Shown piece after piece: positions 8,839 to 17,290 of a DNA stretch of 64,000 nt. The notes under the pieces were generated by a model. It saw nothing but the letters and a program-made list of their open reading frames with translations, was not told the DNA's origin and ran no database searches. Location: positions 38,968 to 102,967 of the forward strand of contig DASREM010000045.1 of assembly GCA_035652095.1 (NCBI GenBank), in the 5' to 3' direction. Position 1 is the stretch's first letter; the number at the start of each line of letters is the position of its first letter. Position numbers and translations under genes: made by a program. The stretch comes from DASREM01 sp035652095. Its GTDB lineage: Bacteria; Acidobacteriota; Terriglobia; Terriglobales; Acidobacteriaceae.

Positions 8839-9042
8839 CTAGACGCGAACTACGTTGCCTGCCTGAAAGCCTTTGGGGCCTTTGAGTAAATCGAACTCCA
8901 CGGTTTCGCCTTCGTTGAGCGTGCGATAGCCGTTTTCCTGGATCGCGGAGAAATGAACAAATACATCCTCCCCGGTGGAGCGCTGGATAAAGCCGTACCC
9001 TTTAGCCCCGTTAAACCACTTCACTGTGCCCTTCTCTCTCAC
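8839..9042 (-). CDS. Cold-shock protein, CspA family
   Basis: 67-residue single OB-fold protein that binds single-stranded RNA or DNA and acts as an RNA chaperone. Both RNA-binding motifs are present: KGYGFI (RNP1) and VFVHF (RNP2), in the normal spacing, and the length is the family norm. A ribosome binding site (AAGGAG) precedes the ATG. The gene stands alone, with a strong terminator behind it and a long gene-free region in front, as expected for genes with a regulatory 5' leader. Confidence 0.96.
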   Translation of the reverse strand: MREKGTVKWFNGAKGYGFIQRSTGEDVFVHFSAIQENGYRTLNEGETVEFDLLKGPKGFQAGNVVRV

Positions 9043-9485
9043 AAAGTACTCCTTTCGCTTCTGCTCATTTGAATTCTTCCGAATTTCCCGTTGAAGTTCG
9101 TACGCCGAACTACCCCCTCAGGAAGAGACGGAAGCCGAACCGGTCTGTGTCAGAGATAAACTCGCAAAAAAAGAAAAGGCGCTCGAGGTCCAGCAAGGGA
9201 GGAGACGGCACAGAGCTCAAGAGCCCTTCTTGATGTGCGGATTCGACTGCGACACTCAACATCAACTTATGTCTTCGTGGAAGTCGCTGTTGGATATTGC
9301 CCAGCGAGCACCAGATAATATTCAGGAACTTACTCGATAGCAAGTAGAGAAATTGGTTTTAGAGCAATTCGCACGCGTCACCGCAGGTGAGGATGAGGTG
9401 ACGGGGTAGGAACGAGGATTGCTTATCAGCCGATGCGAAGCCCGCCGCAATTACTGCAAGTATTTGATAACATGGAACAAACCTC
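9043..9485. other. Gene-free region between csp and the BrkB-like gene
   Basis: This 443-base divergent spacer should hold the promoters of both flanking genes and perhaps a csp 5' leader. A frame on the plus strand is open from about 9095 to a stop near 9342. Its only ATG is near 9235 and no ribosome binding site is seen, so I treat it as a remnant rather than a gene. No clear hairpin or repeat from the families found elsewhere was seen. Confidence 0.5.
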
Positions 9486-10373
9486 GTGAAAAGCACGCCG
9501 TCATCTGAGCCAGGCGCAGGTCCGACTGTACCGGCGAACGCGCTCCCAAATCGGAGTGCCTCAAAATATTCCGGGCTGCTGATTTCCACAGTGAAATATT
9601 TGTTGCGCACCGAGGTACACACGTTTGCATTCTCGGTGGCGGCCAATGCCATCCTGTCGTTCTTCCCGTTCGTTCTGCTGCTCATGACGCTGGTTCGGCG
9701 GGTCTTTCACTCGCGGGTCATGGCCGATGTGATCGCAGAACTGCTGAGGGACTACCTTCCTGCGGGCCAGGATTTTGTAATTCGCAATCTGAATGCGCTG
9801 GTGGAGGCACGGCATCGGGCACAATTGCTCTCCCTGCTGATTCTATTGATTACCTCAACCGGGATTTTCATGCCGCTGGAAGTTGCGCTGAACCGGATTT
9901 GGAGGTTTCCCGAGAACCGTTCCTATCTGGGAAACCAGGTTATTTCTCTTGGCCTGGCATTTGCCTGCGGCCTGCTGGCACTCATTTCCATTGCCTTGAC
10001 GGCGAGCAATGTGGCCCTGCTGGAAAGCGTGCTGCAAGGACATGCCGTTTTCCTGATACGGTTTGCAGGTTTCCTGACAATGAAGATTTTCGCCATCACG
10101 GCGAGCATCGCGATTTTCTTCCTGATTTACTGGCTGTTGCCGAACGGGAAGGTCCCCGCCCGGGCTGTGCTGCCGGCCGCGGTGCTCATGGGACTGCTTT
10201 CCGAATGTCTGAAGTACGCTTACATACTGGCGCTGCCGCGCCTGAATTTCCAGGAGGTCTACGGACCGTTTGCGCTGTCGGTCAGCCTGATGTTCTGGGC
10301 CTTCCTCTCCGGCCTGCTGCTGCTGACCGGCGCGCACCTGTCGGCGCAGGAGCACGCGCTGCGAAGTTCCTGA
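9486..10373 (+). CDS. YihY/BrkB family inner-membrane protein
   Basis: 295 residues with about six membrane spans. The N-terminal segment (HTFAFSVAANAILSFFPFVLLL) and the central GIFMPLEVALNRIWRF are characteristic of the YihY/virulence factor BrkB family (old name RNase BN, now known to be wrong). The C-terminal part (FQEVYGPFALSVSLMFWAFL) matches the family YGSLG-like loop region. It starts with GTG. The transport or structural role of the family is not settled. Confidence 0.88.
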   Translation: MKSTPSSEPGAGPTVPANALPNRSASKYSGLLISTVKYLLRTEVHTFAFSVAANAILSFFPFVLLLMTLVRRVFHSRVMADVIAELLRDYLPAGQDFVIRNLNALVEARHRAQLLSLLILLITSTGIFMPLEVALNRIWRFPENRSYLGNQVISLGLAFACGLLALISIALTASNVALLESVLQGHAVFLIRFAGFLTMKIFAITASIAIFFLIYWLLPNGKVPARAVLPAAVLMGLLSECLKYAYILALPRLNFQEVYGPFALSVSLMFWAFLSGLLLLTGAHLSAQEHALRSS

Positions 10374-10483
10374 CCTGTCACTTACGCGCGTGACCATACG
10401 CACAGCCTGGGTCGGGCAACTTTTCTAGTATCGAGTCACACCCCCGTTTGAAGCTGGCCTCAAGAAAATTGAAGAGGCGCAGC

Positions 10484-11014
10484 ATGTCGCAGGCAATCTG
10501 GAAGTTGATCCTGACATTCGTCTTTTTCTTTGCATCCACCATCCTGTACGCGCAACTTCCCGGCAATCCTCCCCGGCTGATTCAGCTCACCAGAAAAGCC
10601 GGATATATGTTTTCGGGCACGGTGCTCTCGGTGCAGCGCGTGGGCGCGAAGAGCAACCTCGAAGTTGACACCGTGGCCGTGACGTTCCACGTGGACAAGG
10701 GCCTGCGCGGGGCCAAGACGGGACAGACGCTGGTGATTCGCGAGTGGTCGGGTCTGTGGAGTTCGCGAGAGCGCTACCGTCCCGGCGAACGCGTTTTTGT
10801 TTTTCTGTACCCGACTAGCCGGTTGGGGCTGACCAGCACCATCGCCGACGATTGGGCAAGACTCGCGGTCGCCAAAGGGAACCGGGTCGCCCTGCCCGGG
10901 AGCATGCTGGAAGATCTCCCGATTTCTCCTGCACTGAAGAAAGAAGCCCGGCAAACGCACAACCTGTCACTGCGGCAATTCGCAGGCGCAATCCGGCGCG
11001 CGAGCGAGGAGTAA
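10484..11014 (+). CDS. Small secreted protein of unknown function, paired with the next gene
   Basis: About 176 residues from the ATG at 10484, which follows GAAGAGG; a TTG at 10448 is an in-frame alternative. It starts with a signal peptide (ILTFVFFFASTILYAQ). The mature protein has a beta-rich core (GYMFSGTVLSVQRV; VAVTFHVDKGLRGAKTG; GERVFVFLYPTS) that resembles small OB- or TIMP-like envelope domains in which a protein is checked for a metal- or cost-linked loop; this is a loose resemblance. Its stop is three bases before the start of the 1040-residue surface protein, so the two are almost certainly co-translated. Confidence 0.65.
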   Translation: MSQAIWKLILTFVFFFASTILYAQLPGNPPRLIQLTRKAGYMFSGTVLSVQRVGAKSNLEVDTVAVTFHVDKGLRGAKTGQTLVIREWSGLWSSRERYRPGERVFVFLYPTSRLGLTSTIADDWARLAVAKGNRVALPGSMLEDLPISPALKKEARQTHNLSLRQFAGAIRRASEE

Positions 11015-11017
11015 GCC

Positions 11018-14000
11018 ATGGCACAAGCTTTCCACTTTCACAGTCGAGAAGATAACCGAAGCGATGAGGTTCACCCGGGATGGGACGGACGGCGAGCCGC
11101 CGTAGTGTTTGTGCGCTGGCTGTGGCCCGTTGTGTATGGAGTGCTCCTGGTGCTCGCTCTCATTGTGCTGCTGGCGCAAATGGCGCGCGCCGGAGAGCCG
11201 CGCTGGGTGGCCGGTGTCAGCTTCTTCGACCCGTCCACCAAAGGCGTGCCCCTGACCTGGGCGCAAGGCATGGTCAACTATTACACCGATGCCGGAGACC
11301 TCAGCCCGATCCTTCCGCAGGCCGCAGCCGATGCGCTGGTCGCAACCGCACTCAGCCGCTGGACCCTGGTTCCAACCGCCGCCATTGCGAGTAATCACGC
11401 CGGAACTCTCGCCGAGGATGTGAGCGGCAGCAATGTCTTAGTGAATCCCGATGGCAGCATCACAATGCCTGCCGACATCCTGCCCAGCGCGACCTCGAAG
11501 CCGCTGGCCATTGTTTATGACGCGGACGGAGCCGTCACCGATGCGCTGCTCGGTCAAGGGGCGGGAGGGACTGACTCGTGCTTCGGCAACGCGGTATTTG
11601 GCGGAGACCCCGATAACCTGAGCACGGACGACCACATCATTCACGCGCTGATCGTGATCAATGGGAACTGCGCGCTCACCACGGCCCAGATTCCCGACGT
11701 GCAATATCGGCTGGTACGCGTGCTGGGCCGAGCATTGGGGCTGGACTGGTCGCAGCTCAATCTCAATGTCATTACGGGCAACCCGCGGCCGACCGCGGCG
11801 GACTATGCGGGGTTCCCGGTCATGCACGCGCTGGACAGTTCCTCTTGCGTGCCGATTTCCATTTGCTACAGCAATGCAGATCAACCGAAGACAGACGATC
11901 AGGCCGCAATTTCGCGATTGTACCCGGTAACCGCACAGAATATTTCGGGCTTTACCGGGAAACAGATCCTTGCCGACAACACCATTCGAATCCATGGCTC
12001 GGTATTTTTCACAAATGCGTCCGGACAAGCCGCGCAAGCGATGGAAGGCGTGAATGTGGTGGCACGCTGGATCGATCCCAGCAACGGTCAGCCTTCGCGC
12101 ACGTATGCAGCAAGCTGCGTCTCAGGGTTCCTGTTCCGCGGATACGCCGGCAACCCGGTGACTGGCTTTACCGACAGCCTGGGGCGGCGGTATGACCGCC
12201 TGGGGTCCGATGATGCCGCCGTGGAAGGATTTTTCGACCTGGCCGGCCTTCCAATTCCTGACGGCGGCAACACGGCTCAATATCAACTCAGCGTAGAAGC
12301 CCTGGATCCAACCTGGTCTCAGACCGTTGGCCCTTATGGTCCGTGGCAAGTGCAGCCATCGGGGGTGGCGCAGCCCATCACAGTCTCCGTCAGCAAAGGC
12401 GGGGACCTGTCGCAGAACATTCTGATGCTCGGCAGCAGTGTGCCGGCAGAAGACTGGTTTGCCTCCTCCGACTTCGTCAATCCCGCAGATGTGCCGGCAT
12501 CCGGAAGCTGGGTGGGAAAGCTGAACAGTTATGGAGAGACAGCGTACTTCCGCTTTACCGGGAAGATGAACCGGACTCTGTCGGTACAGGTGACCGCCCT
12601 GGACGAAACGTCTGTGGCTACGGAGGTCAAGGCACTGCCGGTAATCGGGATCTGGGCGCTTGCCGATCCGCCGGGCACGGATCCGCCTTCCTTCACCCCT
12701 ATGGCCTTCAACAGCCTGACTTTCGGCATGACGCAACTCGACTCGGTGCTGCTGCAGTCCACGGACTTTCGCATTGGCATCTCCGACTACCGCGGGGATG
12801 GGCGGCCTGACTATCGCTACCAGGCGCGATTTTTCTATGGCGATACTGTGACTCCGACGCGCGCCAGCGTACGAGGCGGCACCCCGATCATGATCCAGGG
12901 TTTCGGTTTTGGAAACGCCGCCGGCGCGAGCGTCGGCAACGCGAGCGCCACGGTGCTCTCCTCCTCTCCGAACCAGATTCTGGCGACGGCCCCCGCTGTT
13001 GCGGACGGAGTGGCAAGCCTGGCCTTAGCCGATCCCGCCAGCGGAGTCAGTTCCATCATGACCGACGTGTTGACGTTTGGCGCCAGTTCCACCGATATCC
13101 TCAAGTTGCTGAGCGGGGCGAATCCGGCGGTGCCGGTCGGAACCCAGGCCCCGATTCCCTTCCGAGTCCAAGTGATGGACGCAACCGGAACCATTCCGGT
13201 GGATGGCGCCAGCGTCGAGTTCAGTTCGAGTCCAGTTGCCGGCCTTTCGGCATGCGCAGGACTCTCCAGTTGCACCGTGCTCACGGACCAGACCGGCGAA
13301 GCGATGACCTGGGTCACGGTCCTCAGCAACAGCCCCATTACCATGACTGCGAAACTTGCGCCCGCTTCCTATCCCAACCCCAAACTGGTGCAGGTGACGA
13401 TCCCGGTGAAAATGTCGTCCCTCGATATCGCGATGTACGCTCCCTACCAGTTCATCGCCCAGGGAGCAACGCTCGATATCCCGATGCAGGCGCGGGTCGT
13501 GTCGAATGGCATTGGAGTGAGTGGCCGCGCGGTCAAGTTCCAGGTTGTCAAGGGATCTGGAACACTGACGATTACGTCCACGAACACCGACGGCAACGGC
13601 TATGCCGCGACTACCTTGCGCGTGACCGCTCTGGCCGGCGATGTGCAAGTGAGCGCTTGTGCGGAACCGGGGGACGCTCCTTGCGACCTGCTGAAGGGCA
13701 CGGCGGTTCCAGCTTCGCAACTGAAAGTGCAAGCGGTAAGCGGCAATCTGCAGATGATCAACGCCGGACAGAGCTTTCAACCAGTGGTGGTGCGAATCAC
13801 CGACCTGGCGGCCGTACCGGACCTGGTGCGCGGGGCCAACGTGCTGTTCCAGTGGCTGAACATGCGTTCGGATGACGATGCCCCCGTCGAGCCGCCGGGA
13901 GGTGACACGATCGTGACGCATCATCCCATGCCGGTGATCCTGGGGACCGGGCAGACGGCAATTCTGTCGGACCTGAATGGCCTTGCTACCATGCAGCCGA

Positions 14001-14140
14001 CTCTGCCCAGTAGTGCGATGGAGATGGAAGGCTCGGCAAGCGCAGGTACGAGTAGCGTAGCGTTCGAACTGGAGGCGTTGGCCGGGACAGGAACAGGGTT
14101 CTCGCCTCGCGAGGACAAGACTGTGGAGGGAACGGAGTGA
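11018..14140 (+). CDS. Large surface protein: degenerate metzincin-like domain plus Ig-like repeats
   Basis: 1040 residues with a membrane or signal segment at about 32-58 after a long charged N-terminus. Residues about 65-310 resemble a matrixin-type peptidase that opens with predicted strands for a zinc-protease fold. At 234-245 the sequence RVLGRALGLDWS lines up with the metzincin motif HELGHALGLDHS, but all three His and the Glu are replaced (R, R, W and V). A carboxypeptidase-regulatory-like part follows, then an IPT/TIG domain (about 611-687, GGTPIMIQGFGFGN) and two Big-1-like domains (about 694-797 and 800-900) with a last Ig-like region to about 1025. The ATG follows GAGGAG and is coupled to the previous gene. 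Likely an adhesive or structural surface protein. Confidence 0.78.
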   Translation: MAQAFHFHSREDNRSDEVHPGWDGRRAAVVFVRWLWPVVYGVLLVLALIVLLAQMARAGEPRWVAGVSFFDPSTKGVPLTWAQGMVNYYTDAGDLSPILPQAAADALVATALSRWTLVPTAAIASNHAGTLAEDVSGSNVLVNPDGSITMPADILPSATSKPLAIVYDADGAVTDALLGQGAGGTDSCFGNAVFGGDPDNLSTDDHIIHALIVINGNCALTTAQIPDVQYRLVRVLGRALGLDWSQLNLNVITGNPRPTAADYAGFPVMHALDSSSCVPISICYSNADQPKTDDQAAISRLYPVTAQNISGFTGKQILADNTIRIHGSVFFTNASGQAAQAMEGVNVVARWIDPSNGQPSRTYAASCVSGFLFRGYAGNPVTGFTDSLGRRYDRLGSDDAAVEGFFDLAGLPIPDGGNTAQYQLSVEALDPTWSQTVGPYGPWQVQPSGVAQPITVSVSKGGDLSQNILMLGSSVPAEDWFASSDFVNPADVPASGSWVGKLNSYGETAYFRFTGKMNRTLSVQVTALDETSVATEVKALPVIGIWALADPPGTDPPSFTPMAFNSLTFGMTQLDSVLLQSTDFRIGISDYRGDGRPDYRYQARFFYGDTVTPTRASVRGGTPIMIQGFGFGNAAGASVGNASATVLSSSPNQILATAPAVADGVASLALADPASGVSSIMTDVLTFGASSTDILKLLSGANPAVPVGTQAPIPFRVQVMDATGTIPVDGASVEFSSSPVAGLSACAGLSSCTVLTDQTGEAMTWVTVLSNSPITMTAKLAPASYPNPKLVQVTIPVKMSSLDIAMYAPYQFIAQGATLDIPMQARVVSNGIGVSGRAVKFQVVKGSGTLTITSTNTDGNGYAATTLRVTALAGDVQVSACAEPGDAPCDLLKGTAVPASQLKVQAVSGNLQMINAGQSFQPVVVRITDLAAVPDLVRGANVLFQWLNMRSDDDAPVEPPGGDTIVTHHPMPVILGTGQTAILSDLNGLATMQPTLPSSAMEMEGSASAGTSSVAFELEALAGTGTGFSPREDKTVEGTE

Positions 14141-14176
14141 AGGTCCTTCGTCGGCAAAGCATTGAAACAACGCAAC

Positions 14177-14220
14177 TGACGTCATCCCGAGCCGCAGCCG
14201 AGGGATCTTGCGTGCACGAC
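14177..14220 (+). repeat. A-type arm of the dispersed palindromic repeat
   Basis: Starts TGACGTCATCCCGAG, contains CGAGGGATCTTG and ends GCGTGCACGAC. It differs from the copy at 14654-14698 at only two or three positions, which indicates recent copying or gene conversion. Confidence 0.8.
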
Positions 14221-14250
14221 GTGGCGCTTAGATGACTTGAGGAGCGCATC

Positions 14251-14622
14251 ATGATGCGAAAGCCGAAGCATTTCTACGCATACATCATGGCCAGCAATTC
14301 ACGGGAGCATGTGCTTTACACCGGCGTAACAGGAAATTTGTCGCGTCGGGTGTTTGAGCACCGGCAGAAGCTCTCGCCGGGCTTAACGAGCCGATATAAC
14401 GTAACGCGGCTCGTGTACTACGAGATGTTCGCGTATCCCGGGGATGCGATCGCGCGGGAGAAACAGATCAAGGGATGGCGGCGGTCGAAGAAGATCGAAC
14501 TCATCGAGAGTATGAATCCGCGCTGGCATGACCTGGCGGCGGGATGGCAGGACATTTACAAGCCAGATGTGGACATTGTGCACGCCAGGTCCTTCGTCGG
14601 GCTTCCGCCCTCCTCAGGATGA
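14251..14622 (+). CDS. GIY-YIG nuclease family protein (YhbQ/UPF0213-like)
   Basis: 123 residues with a single GIY-YIG nuclease domain. The two motif halves are YAYIMA (8-13) and YTGVTG (about 30-35) followed by the conserved Arg/His helix (NLSRRVFEHR). The catalytic Glu is probably that of AIAREKQIKGWRR. No extra DNA-binding domain is present. The ATG follows GAGGAG. The C-terminal tail (HARSFVGLPPSSG) is encoded by the right arm of a palindromic repeat, so it is not conserved family sequence. In this context the protein may process the repeat DNA, but that is a hypothesis. Confidence 0.85.
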   Translation: MMRKPKHFYAYIMASNSREHVLYTGVTGNLSRRVFEHRQKLSPGLTSRYNVTRLVYYEMFAYPGDAIAREKQIKGWRRSKKIELIESMNPRWHDLAAGWQDIYKPDVDIVHARSFVGLPPSSG

Positions 14623-14627
14623 CGTCG
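14579..14627 (-). repeat. B-type arm of the dispersed palindromic repeat
   Basis: On the minus strand it reads GACGTCATCCTGAG, a small internal GGGCGGAAGCCC hairpin, GACGAAGGACC and GGCGTGCAC. It overlaps the 3' end of the GIY-YIG gene. A near-identical copy is at 14710-14760. A short match (AGGTCCTTCGTCGG) also occurs at 14142-14155, right after the surface-protein gene. Confidence 0.8.
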
Positions 14628-14653
14628 GCAAGAAATGAGAGGACGAAGAAGAA

Positions 14654-14760
14654 CTGACGTCATCCCGAGCCGCAGGCGAGGGATCTGGCGTGCACGACAG
14701 CACGCTTTGTGCACGCAGGATCCTTCGTCGGGCTTACGCCCTCCTCATGATGACGTCAGC
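14654..14760. repeat. Complete palindromic repeat without an insert
   Basis: A-type arm at 14654-14698 and B-type arm at 14710-14760 in inverted orientation. The ends pair well (TGACGTCATC with GATGACGTCA, GCGTGCAC with GTGCACGC), while the middles differ. It forms a cruciform or transcript hairpin of about 107 bases in the 205-base spacer between the convergent GIY-YIG and S9 peptidase genes. Confidence 0.8.
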
Positions 14761-14827
14761 AGGATTGTGGCGGCTCGATTACGTCGACTTTCAGACGGCT
14801 CGCCTTCGCAAAAGAACATGGCTCTGC

Positions 14828-17029
14828 CTACTTCTTCAACCATTGATCCACCCAGTCATTGACCGTCTTGTACCAGAGCTGCGAGTTCTGCGGCTTCAGC
14901 ACCCAGTGGCCCTCATCGGGAAAATACAGCATCTTCGAGGGAATGCCCTGGCGTTGCAGCGTGGTGAATAACTGGAAGCCTTCGCTCACATCAAGTCGGT
15001 AATCGAGCTGGCCGTGCACAACCAGGGTCGGCGTCTTGAAATTGGTCGCGCTCAGGTGTGGAGACCATTTGTCGTAGAGCGCGCGATTGTTGTAAGGCGT
15101 GCCTTTGAATTCCCACTCGTTGAACCAGAGTTCCTCGGTCGTTCCCCATGCGGAAGTTGAGTTGAACATGCCGTCGTGGGTGACGATGCATTTGAAGCGA
15201 TTGGTGTGGCCGAGGATCCAATTGGTCATGTATCCGCCGTAGCTCGCACCCATGGCGCACTCGCGGTCTTTGTCGATGAATGGATAATGCTGTTCGGCGT
15301 AATCGAGCCCTTTCATCAGGTCTTCAAACGGAGCGCCGCCCCAATCGCCGTTGATTGCGTCGATGAACTTCTGCCCATAGCCGGGGGAGCCGTGGAAATT
15401 GATGAAGATGACGACGTATCCGCTGGAGGCGAACAGTTGCATGTTCCAGCGATAGCTCCACTCATCGCCCATGGGGACTTCGGGGCCTCCGTGCACGATG
15501 AATTTGACCGGATACTTTTTGTTGGGATCGAAGTTGGGAGGCTTAACCAGGAAGCCTTGGACCTGGTCGCCGAAGGCGCCGGGGAACCAGAAGGATTCGA
15601 GGGGAGATGTGGAGACTTGGGAGAGGACGGCCTCGTTGATGTGCGTGATTGGCAGACGAAAGGAAGCATACTTTCTGTCACTTGGATGTGTCCGGCCGAT
15701 GGGTTCGCTGTAAATCTCTGCCGGATGTCGCACTGACATCAAGGTAAATAACAGGGTGTTGCCGTCTCGCGTAATTCTAAGATCGTCAACGTAACCAATC
15801 TCAGCGACGGGCGGATATCCAGTGAAACCAGCTTGTCCGCGCATGATTGCGAGCCAAGAGGGTGTTTGGAGCGGCTTGTCAATTCCGGCCGAGTAGATGG
15901 ACGAGGTACCCGCGTTCTCCGACGAAAAGTAGATTCCAGTGGAATCTCCCGTCCAGTCGAATGTTCCAATCCATGCATCAAAACCTTCCGTCAGGCTTTT
16001 CTTCTCTCCCGTCTTCCTGTCATACAGCATCAGCCGGAAACGATCGCTTTCATATCCCGGACGCTGCTGCGCACGGTAGGCGATGTATTTTCCGTCTGGT
16101 GAGTACAGCGGAGACGAGTCGCTGGCTTTGTTGTCGGCGGTGATGTTCTTCGCGGGTTGTGATCCGTTCACCGGAACGATCCACAGATCGTTGTTCGTCG
16201 AGGTGGCTTCCTCTTCGTCGTGGTTCGAGGTGTAGCAGATTTCCTGGCCATCGGGAGAGAAGGCGTAGTTGTCCTGGCCTCCAAGGGAGAAAGGTGGCGC
16301 GTCGTGATCGCCGGGAGTGAGATCGCGCGATGGGCCGCCATCAACCGGCACGATCAGCAAGTGCGTGCGCTTGCTTTCTTTGTAGCCGTTCCAATGGCGA
16401 TAGAGAAGATGATTGAAGATCAGCGCTTTGACTTTGGTGTTGGCCGATTGCTCGAGCTTCTGCTTGTTGCAGGCTTCATCGGTGCATCCGGGATAGACGT
16501 CAGAAGTGAACAGAATATTTTTGCCATCGGGAGACCATAGCTCGCCGCTGGCTTCGGTCGCGATCGAGGTGAGCTTGTGGACTCCGGTGATTGTTCCGTT
16601 TGCGCCGTCGAAGTCGGCGATCCAGATTTGCGAGCCGCCTTCTTTATTCGAGAGGAACGCGAAGCGCTTGCCGTCGGGGGCCCAGCGCGGGCGGTCGGCG
16701 TCCTGATCGGAAATGAGAATTCTTTCCGCCGAGCTTCGCTCGGCCTGGACGGGCGAGGCGCCCGTCCCTACGTGAGAATCGACGGGCGCGGCGCCCGTGC
16801 CCACACCACCTCCATTCCTCAACGGCACAATCCACACGTGTGGAGTTTTCTTGTTGGCGGCGAGATCGACGTCGACTGCCGCGAACAGAACCCATTTCCC
16901 ATCCGGTGAAGGCACGGGTTCCGATACCCGTTTCAACTTCATCATGTCTTCGAAGGTGAATGGATGCTTTTGCGCGAAGGCAGGCAGAATGTAAAGAAAC
17001 GTAAACAGGATGAGCGTGAGACGACGCAT
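14828..17029 (-). CDS. S9 family prolyl oligopeptidase / acylaminoacyl-peptidase-like, secreted
   Basis: Serine peptidase of about 733 residues. The start at 17029 gives a clean signal peptide (MRRLTLILFTFLYILPAFAQ) behind GGGAGG; a longer frame to 17074 has no such support. The N-terminal half is a beta-propeller with TolB-like repeats (SPDGKWVLFAA; APDGKRFAFLSN; SPDGKNILFTS). The C-terminal alpha/beta hydrolase has the nucleophile in GASYGGYMTNW, the Asp in HGQLDYRLDV and the His in PDEGHWVLKP, so the triad is intact. Likely a periplasmic enzyme that trims short peptides. A 22-residue insert at about 73-94, made of two 11-residue copies, comes from a palindromic DNA repeat. Confidence 0.92.
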   Translation of the reverse strand: MRRLTLILFTFLYILPAFAQKHPFTFEDMMKLKRVSEPVPSPDGKWVLFAAVDVDLAANKKTPHVWIVPLRNGGGVGTGAAPVDSHVGTGASPVQAERSSAERILISDQDADRPRWAPDGKRFAFLSNKEGGSQIWIADFDGANGTITGVHKLTSIATEASGELWSPDGKNILFTSDVYPGCTDEACNKQKLEQSANTKVKALIFNHLLYRHWNGYKESKRTHLLIVPVDGGPSRDLTPGDHDAPPFSLGGQDNYAFSPDGQEICYTSNHDEEEATSTNNDLWIVPVNGSQPAKNITADNKASDSSPLYSPDGKYIAYRAQQRPGYESDRFRLMLYDRKTGEKKSLTEGFDAWIGTFDWTGDSTGIYFSSENAGTSSIYSAGIDKPLQTPSWLAIMRGQAGFTGYPPVAEIGYVDDLRITRDGNTLLFTLMSVRHPAEIYSEPIGRTHPSDRKYASFRLPITHINEAVLSQVSTSPLESFWFPGAFGDQVQGFLVKPPNFDPNKKYPVKFIVHGGPEVPMGDEWSYRWNMQLFASSGYVVIFINFHGSPGYGQKFIDAINGDWGGAPFEDLMKGLDYAEQHYPFIDKDRECAMGASYGGYMTNWILGHTNRFKCIVTHDGMFNSTSAWGTTEELWFNEWEFKGTPYNNRALYDKWSPHLSATNFKTPTLVVHGQLDYRLDVSEGFQLFTTLQRQGIPSKMLYFPDEGHWVLKPQNSQLWYKTVNDWVDQWLKK
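16748..16813 (-). repeat. Two in-frame copies of a 33-nt palindromic unit inside the S9 peptidase gene
   Basis: Each unit contains the palindrome GACGGGCGNGGCGCCCGTC (16748-16766 and 16781-16799) and is 33 bases long, so it adds exactly 11 residues. The encoded copies are VGTGAAPVDSH and VGTGASPVQAE. They fall in a loop between propeller strands, where an insert can be tolerated. Confidence 0.8.
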
Positions 17030-17069
17030 GAAGGCCTCCCGAGCGGAACGGAAGAGTGTAAACCATCGG

Positions 17070-17156
17070 AGCACTCAGCATTCAGCACTCAGCATTCAGC
17101 CAGCACGCGCACGTGATTGGGCTGAATGCTGAGTGCTGAGTGCTGAATGCTTTTTT
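17070..17156. repeat. Heptad-word inverted array with T tract
   Basis: Left arm 17070-17101 is made of 7-base words (AGCACTC, AGCATTC, AGCACTC, AGCATTC). The right arm 17120-17151 is its inverse with 30 of 32 positions paired; the loop is 18 bases and TTTTTT follows on the plus strand. It lies between two divergent genes, so it cannot be the terminator of either. Confidence 0.85.
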
Positions 17157-17290
17157 GGCAACTTTCGGCCCCCCATCTCCGTCTAACTCAAATAGGCAGA
17201 ACTGCAGCTCCCCTGCTTCCGGCTCTTTGAGCGGAGAGGGTTGGCGGTAGGGGAGCGGCGGTGCAAACCGGCTTTTCTGGCGGCTTTTCG

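Larger units (their letters stand above)
14177..14627 (+). mobile_element. Putative palindromic element carrying a GIY-YIG nuclease gene
   Basis: An A-type repeat arm (14177-14220, plus) and a B-type arm (14579-14627, minus) enclose the GIY-YIG gene. The same two arm types, in the same order and orientation, lie next to each other at 14654-14760 with only about 12 bases between them. The gene therefore sits in the loop of the palindrome, and its last codons are made of the right arm. No target-site duplication or transposase was seen; mobility is inference. Confidence 0.5.

Noticed and set aside
17070..17156. CRISPR array
   Set aside because: The repeated words are 7 bases long with no unique spacers between them, and no cas gene is nearby. 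It is an inverted word array.
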